Shown here in pieces: positions 59,390 through 64,000 of a DNA stretch of 64,000 bases. The position numbers and the translations under genes were made by a program. Each line of letters opens with the position of its first letter. The first letter of the stretch is position 1. Source of the DNA: Lactuca virosa (taxonomy: Eukaryota > Streptophyta > Magnoliopsida > Asterales > Asteraceae); NCBI GenBank assembly GCA_928212115.1, contig CAKMRJ010003334.1, forward strand, positions 3,019,181 through 3,083,180, written 5' to 3'. The notes below the pieces were generated by a model. That model made no database searches, had not been told where the DNA came from, and saw only the letters and a program-made list of their open reading frames with translations.

Positions 59390-59964
59390 GTCAAATTCCT
59401 ATATCAAATATAATAATCATATATTTTGGATCACCAAGTGTTTAGTCAACCAAATATTACTTCCAAATTAAATAGTCCATATGATCTGATCATAATAAAA
59501 TGTAGTTGCGCACCTACACCTAGTTGTGATAAGATCTAAGCACATATAAACTTTAGTTGGAATATTTGATCTAAATCCTTGAGATCAAAAACATTCCGAG
59601 TGTTTAGGTGTATTCTCATCGCGGGTCTGAGTCTTCATATATAACTCTATATTTCTTATTTGTTGTATTCGTGCTTTATTAATTATTGTTTGTTACTTCA
59701 GGTCTAGCTGATAAGGCACTGGCCAGTCAGGACAGTCGGAGGGTAGGATCATTTTAGCATATAGACGTTTTGAAATCTAACAACCCAAAGCGACGTGTAT
59801 ATCCTGTCACCGTTCCCGTAAGTAGTCCTTCAGTAGAATAATTAATAATACTTTTTATTGTAGGTTAAAGGATATACCTAAACCTAATAGAGTAAGCCCT
59901 AGACTATAGTCTTTCTTTCCTAAGAAAGTACTAGTTCACTATAGTCAATAACTTTGATACCATC
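59390..59964 (-). other. gypsy-2 leader and primer binding site
   Basis: On the minus strand TGGTATCAAAG (59962-59952) follows the LTR end by two bases; one position differs from the usual Met-tRNA complement. The leader to 59389 has no ORF. A part near 59700-59880 resembles TR-GAG LTR phrases (GGACAGTCGGAGGGTAGGATCA). Confidence 0.7.
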
Positions 59965-62192
59965 TGTCACACCCCCGGCCGGAGGCGGAAACACCGGGCT
60001 GTGTAACTTCATTTTTGTATCACAATTATCAAACATACATTAAACAGTACAAAAAGAATTATTATAAACTACATAACTTTATTAATGATAGAAAGTTACA
60101 TTATTCATGTTTCCTAGTGATTATTACATAGTATCCGAATTATCGCACACGTCTTAACATATATATGTTCCATATGAACAGAAAGGATAACAGTAAAACT
60201 TTCCCTGTTCAAGTAACATCCCAGCTTATCAAGTTCCTGAAAACACATGCGTTTTGAAAATATGTCAACATAAAGTTGGTGAGTCCACAAGTTTTGACTC
60301 TTAGTAAAATAATACTTTTTCCAGGTTTCAAAAGTATAAATCATAGTTTAAGAGTGTCCTTCTGACTCATACTTGTCTTCAACATATAGTATATATCATA
60401 GGTATAATGGTTTACTTACTAAAAAAGTGATATACCTACAATCTCCATATACCTAAATCAAGGAAGGTTACTACATATAAATCTTATTACAATTCTATAC
60501 GAGTATATATGTCATGCATAATTGTTTACTTAATGAATAAGTAGAAAACCTACAAATTCCTTGTACTTAGAGTATAAGTGTTTGAGAAACTTATACTTAA
60601 CATTAATACTTGTATATCAACAAAGTATAATATTTCTAAAATTGTGCTAGCGTGAGTCCATAACCGCTGCTATATGACATACAAGACCTTTGATTAAAAG
60701 ATCCCACTAATGGTTCCACGAAGGATTCTACCATTGATGCCATAAAAGATTTTGCTTGTGGTACCACGAAGGATTCCACCAATATAAATACTCTGCGTGC
60801 TTCATCGATGCCGGACCACAATAAACTTCCTCGCTCACACGAGATTAGCGGTTACAGGTCATAGGATTTCCCCTAAGACTTTCCAATCTTAGTTTATGAA
60901 TATAATAGCTCATGTAGACTTTATCGAGTTCCTGTAGTTCTAACAGTGAAAGCATATTCGTGTCTAAAACCCTAAGTTACTAGACTATGCTTTAAACATT
61001 ACTCCTAATTTTCATAATACTTAGGCAGTACAACAACTATAACTTGAAGTAAAGACCAGGTTTTATCTTACATAAAACCAATAATAGCAACACACTTAAC
61101 AAGTCAAAGATGATTTCAAATTATCAAATATATAGATCAATATGAAGTTTTAACCAACGTAAAACTTATAATAATAACATACCAATAGTTGTATAGTTTC
61201 CAAAATATTAGATATATCATAAATATATATGATTTAAAAAACTACTATATCCTGGTTAATAGAATTTTATGTTGATCCGAACATACGATCATATAAACAT
61301 AATATTAACTTATATATAATATTTAACATGCATTTCCCCCCGAAAACATTAAAGAGTGGGGCCGTAAAACTCACCCTAGTAGCGTGATTTGATAGAATTT
61401 AACTAGAAACGGTCAGCGGTTCGTGATCGTCCGGCTCGGGACAAGGAATGCCATCAACAAACGAGAGAGAGAAAGGAAATTTAGTGTAAGGAGAGTTAGG
61501 TTCGAACTTTCTATTTATAGGATGTCCAAGGCCCTCTCACGTCGTGAGAATAATAAGCTTACATCGTGAGCTATGGCTGCATCACCTCGTAGACTTGCCA
61601 TTTGCGTTTCTAGCTTCGGAAGGTGTCCGGTTGACATCTCACGTCGTGAGAATAACATGCTCATGTCGTGAGCCCTAAACTTATCACTCCGTAACTTGTC
61701 ATTTGTATTCTAGCCTTGAGAAGTGTCCTGGAGCACTCTCACGTCGTGAGAATACATGCTCACGTCATGAGCTATGACAAATTAGGGTTTCTGCCACGTG
61801 TCATGCTCTCGGACTGCTAGATCTTTGGAAGATCATATCTTTTGCATACGAGCTCCGTTTTTTACGTTCTTTATATCCACACATAGGTATTTCCAAGTAC
61901 CACAACTTTCTTTTAGATTCCAATAGCTAATTCTCACTATATTTTAATTTCTTATTATTACAGAGATTTATAGTATTAGAGTTTATCATAAATTCTTCAT
62001 GCGAAGTTAGATTGAGATTTGTTAAAATCTTTTGGAATTCTATGGATGTGTACTTTGAGTTATACCATAAGGTTTGTATGAAAGTTCATACTTGTATTAG
62101 AATTTGCCATGAACTACATAGAAATTTTATTACTTTACTTGTTTGACATGATCATATGTGACTGTTGTTGACCTATTTTGACTGGTGTTACA
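59965..62192 (-). repeat. gypsy-2 5' LTR
   Basis: 2228 bp. Minus-strand start TGTAACACCAGTC at 62192, end CCGGGGGTGTGACA at 59965. TATA at 61511-61519 with CTCACGTCGTGAG palindromes upstream. Its first 650 bp match the truncated 3' LTR. Confidence 0.9.
61511..61760 (-). promoter_or_regulatory. gypsy-2 LTR promoter: TATA and paired palindromes
   Basis: TATAAATAG on the minus strand (61511-61519). CTCACGTCGTGAG at 61535-61547 lies 16 bp upstream. Further pairs, each about 20 bp apart, occur near 61639-61670 and 61737-61770, with single changes (CTCATGTCGTGAG, CTCACGTCATGAG). Confidence 0.65.
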
Positions 62193-62345
62193 TTAGTTGA
62201 ACTCAACATCAAAATCTCTCGCTCATGCTCTTTTAATAAATGAGCCTTAAGTTGAGCTTGAGCTCGGTGTTCAGGCTCATTTAACTCGAGCTCGAGTCGA
62301 GTTTTTAACGAGTTGATCCCGAACAGCTTACAAGTAGCTCTGCTC
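62193..62345. mobile_element. Fragment of the hAT-like MITE family
   Basis: AATGAGCC, GAGCTCGAGTCGAGTTTTTAACG and GATCCCGA match the right half of the element at 39604-40101. Its left part is cut by the gypsy-2 LTR. Confidence 0.65.
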
Positions 62346-62690
62346 ACCTACCCGTAGTTATAGATGTTGTAAGATAGTAAAATGATATGCATGTTTGATT
62401 CTAAAATAAAGATTAGAATAGCTTGGCTTAAAGTAAAACAACTTTTACATAATTTGGCATTTTAAGTTTTTAACCACTAATATTTTCTATTAGCGGGATA
62501 ATAACTCACGAGTGGCTTTGCTCATCTATCTGTAATTATAGATGTGTAAGATAGTAAAATGATATGCATGTTTGATTCTAAAATAAAGATTAGAATAGCT
62601 TGGCTTAAAGTAAAACAACTTTTACATAATTTGACGTTTTAAGTTTTTAACCACTATTATTTTCTATTCTCGGGCGGGGCCGTTTTGTGA
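62341..62690. repeat. 178-bp direct duplication
   Basis: TGCTCACCTACC at 62341 recurs as TGCTCATCTATC at 62519, and the following 150 bp (ATAGATG...TTTTCTATT) are nearly identical in both units. Confidence 0.85.
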
Positions 62691-62695
62691 TTTAA

Positions 62696-62993
62696 GGGGG
62701 TGTTTGGGATTGCTTTTGAACATCAAAAGTTCTTTTGGTAGAAAGACTTTTGATAGAAGGACTTTATGCAAAAGATGATATTTAAAATGTGTTTGGATTT
62801 AATAAAATGACTTTTGTTTAGCTTTTATATGTAAAGTCCCCAAAAGTCACAAAATGTGACTTTTTGAAACTATTTTTTTTCTTCTTTACAAAAAGTCATT
62901 TCAAAAGATATTTTTTATTATCCAAACAACTTTTGTCATTTTTTTAACTTTTTAAAAAATTTAAAAGTTCTAAAAGAAATCCCAAGCACCCTC
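62696..62993. mobile_element. 298-bp MITE, TSD TAA
   Basis: Ends GGGGGTGTTTGGGATT and (inverted) GAGGGTGCTTGGGATT, 14 of 16 matching. TAA flanks both sides (62693-62695, 62994-62996). No coding. Tourist/Harbinger-like by TSD. Confidence 0.8.
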
Positions 62994-62996
62994 TAA

Positions 62997-63201
62997 CAGG
63001 GTGTTTGACTTATCTTTTTTAGAGGCAAAAATCATTTTTGAAAAAGTCACAAAAAATCAGTTTTTCTTATATCAAAAATCCAAAAGTAGCAAGATGTTTG
63101 GTAAAATGATTTTAAAAGCTATTTTTGGATTTTTGATATAAGAAAAACTGGCTTTTTGTCACTTTTTAAAAAATGACTTTTGCCTCTTAAAAAAAAACCC
63201 C
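62997..63201. mobile_element. 205-bp foldback MITE, TSD TAA
   Basis: Two arms of about 70 bp (63023-63090 and 63118-63187) are inverted copies with few mismatches around a 27-nt loop. TAA lies on both sides (62994-62996 and 63202-63204), the left one shared with the neighbouring MITE. Confidence 0.75.
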
Positions 63202-63355
63202 TAAATCAAATAATACCAAAATCCAAGCTTTTTCCCCGTGGTACGATGAACACATAGCAGTGAGTGAAAGCAGAAGCAGCCATCAATCAGATATACCCAT
63301 ACATATATGTTAGATTGCTGAAACCCCCTAATAGTAATAGTAATAGTATGATATA
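63202..63355 (+). promoter_or_regulatory. Promoter-proximal region and 5' UTR of the kinase gene
   Basis: Only about 150 bp separate the foldback MITE from the ATG. No clear TATA is visible. The part from 63240 (GTGAGTGAAAGCAGAAGCAGCC) looks like leader sequence. Confidence 0.4.
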
Positions 63356-64000
63356 ATGGTGTTTAAAGGTAGATTTTTCTCTTCAAAGAAATCATCCGGC
63401 ACTTCAAGCCCCGAGGGATCCAACAGTCCTCGATCTATTGGTTCTAACTCAAATTCTCCCATCAGATCCGAAAAGAAGAAACCCAAGTCGGCAAGTAAAG
63501 AAGATCATCATCGGCGATCGGTGGCAGTTCTTCGTTCCGTCAAACTCAAGTCAAAGATGGCTCAACTTCAACTTCAAACCTAAAGCACCAGAATCAGACC
63601 AGGAAAGACGTAACAGTAGGCACTGAATCAAAGATTCATGCTCAGACTCAGATTCCAGTCAGCACAAGACCTAGCTCTGGAGCAGCATCAACATCATCCA
63701 AGTCGACGCGGGAATCTGCGGCGGAAGTTCCGCCGACGGTTTCCCCAATATTGGCGTCTTCACTTGGGCTGAATCGGATCAAGACCAGATCGGGGCCGCT
63801 GCCGCGAGAGAGCTTTCTGGGGTTCAATAGAGATAGTAATAATAACAATGCTAATAGCAAAATGTCTTCGCTTGGGGCCAGTAATCTTTCTAAAGCAAAA
63901 AACAGCGCAGGTGGTGATGAGGGTAGCTTCAAAAAGATGGGGATTGCTGCTGATAAGAAAAAGATACCTTCTTCTTTCGAAAATGTTGATCGGGGTTCAT
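63356..64000 (+). CDS. IRE/IREH1-like AGC serine/threonine protein kinase, N-terminus, apparent frameshift
   Basis: ATG at 63356 begins MVFKGRFFSSKKSSGTSSPE, a Ser-rich, basic, disordered region, in one frame to about 63510. That frame stops at 63581-63583. From 63499 another frame (+2) is open to the window end and reads FRQTQVKDGSTSTSNL, then SLGLNRIKTRSGPLP, a phrase I associate with the N-termini of plant IRE-family AGC kinases (root-hair growth regulators). The two frames must join between 63499 and about 63555, consistent with one missing base; no intron fits. This is either a sequencing error or an inactivating mutation. The kinase domain would lie far beyond the window. Family assignment is from memory of the motif and moderately sure. 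Confidence 0.6.

Larger units (their letters stand above)
40455..62192 (-). mobile_element. gypsy-2: Ty3/gypsy element split by a copia insertion
   Basis: 5' LTR 62192-59965, primer site, accessory ORF, gag-pol 58235-53716, then a SIRE-type copia insert (53710-41136), then the last 25 bp or so of the internal region with the polypurine tract (41106-41120) and a truncated 3' LTR (41105 to about 40455). The two LTR parts are nearly identical over about 650 bp. Coding regions have many stops. It is oriented like the copia insert, on the minus strand. Confidence 0.88.

Noticed and set aside
63648..63932. 94-codon minus-strand ORF with Leu-rich stretch at the right edge
   Set aside because: It is antisense to the kinase N-terminal frame, which has the conserved motif.

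Overview
The window is plant nuclear DNA and is almost entirely transposable-element sequence. The element families (Ty3/gypsy LTRs full of ACTCGnCGAGT palindromes, a SIRE-type Ty1/copia element carrying an extra 3' ORF, PB1-like Mutator transposase remains) and the low-GC background point to an Asteraceae genome, most likely Lactuca or a close relative. That assignment is from recognition, not a search. Only two host genes are visible, one at each end: a complete four-exon aldo-keto reductase (96-2059, minus) and the 5' end of an IRE/IREH1-like AGC protein kinase (from 63356, plus, running off the window).

Layout, left to right. 2.1-5.4 kb: a LINE-like tail and pieces of two LTRs. 5.4-18.9 kb: a gag-only gypsy element (here called TR-GAG, copy A) into which a gypsy element (gypsy-1, 5867-14083) inserted with a perfect GCACT target duplication; gypsy-1 later lost the end of pol plus half of its 3' LTR. 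19.0-23.2 kb: a nested stack (TR-GAG LTR tip, Mutator-like element, second gypsy-1-family LTR with primer binding site, copia LTR piece). 23.2-36.8 kb, minus: a tandem TR-GAG array, LTR-gag-LTR-gag-LTR, holding a solo LTR (ATGGT duplication) and a Harbinger-like MITE (TAA duplication). 36.8-40.4 kb: a copia LTR, unidentified AT-rich DNA and a hAT-like MITE. 40.5-62.2 kb, minus: a second gypsy element (gypsy-2) split just before its 3' LTR by a 12.6-kb SIRE-type copia element (41136-53710, TCCCG duplication, LTRs about 1.4% different). 62.2-63.2 kb: a hAT-MITE fragment, a 178-bp duplication and two back-to-back MITEs forming the upstream region of the kinase gene.

All transposon genes carry stops or frameshifts, so nothing here looks autonomous. 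The patterns worth following up are structural: (1) every LTR promoter I can delimit has short CG-centred palindromes 14-45 bp upstream of its TATA box, with a different palindrome in most families; (2) gypsy-1 has a 72-nt GT-AG intron with an in-frame stop exactly between gag and protease; (3) a palindromic hairpin block is shared by the gypsy-1 leader and by all three TR-GAG internal regions, with paired changes; (4) the gypsy-1 LTR carries three copies of an RNA-like stem-loop with a compensatory pair; (5) the SIRE element has a decayed accessory ORF with its own TATA-like sequence.

All calls are by eye from sequence; no database search was run.
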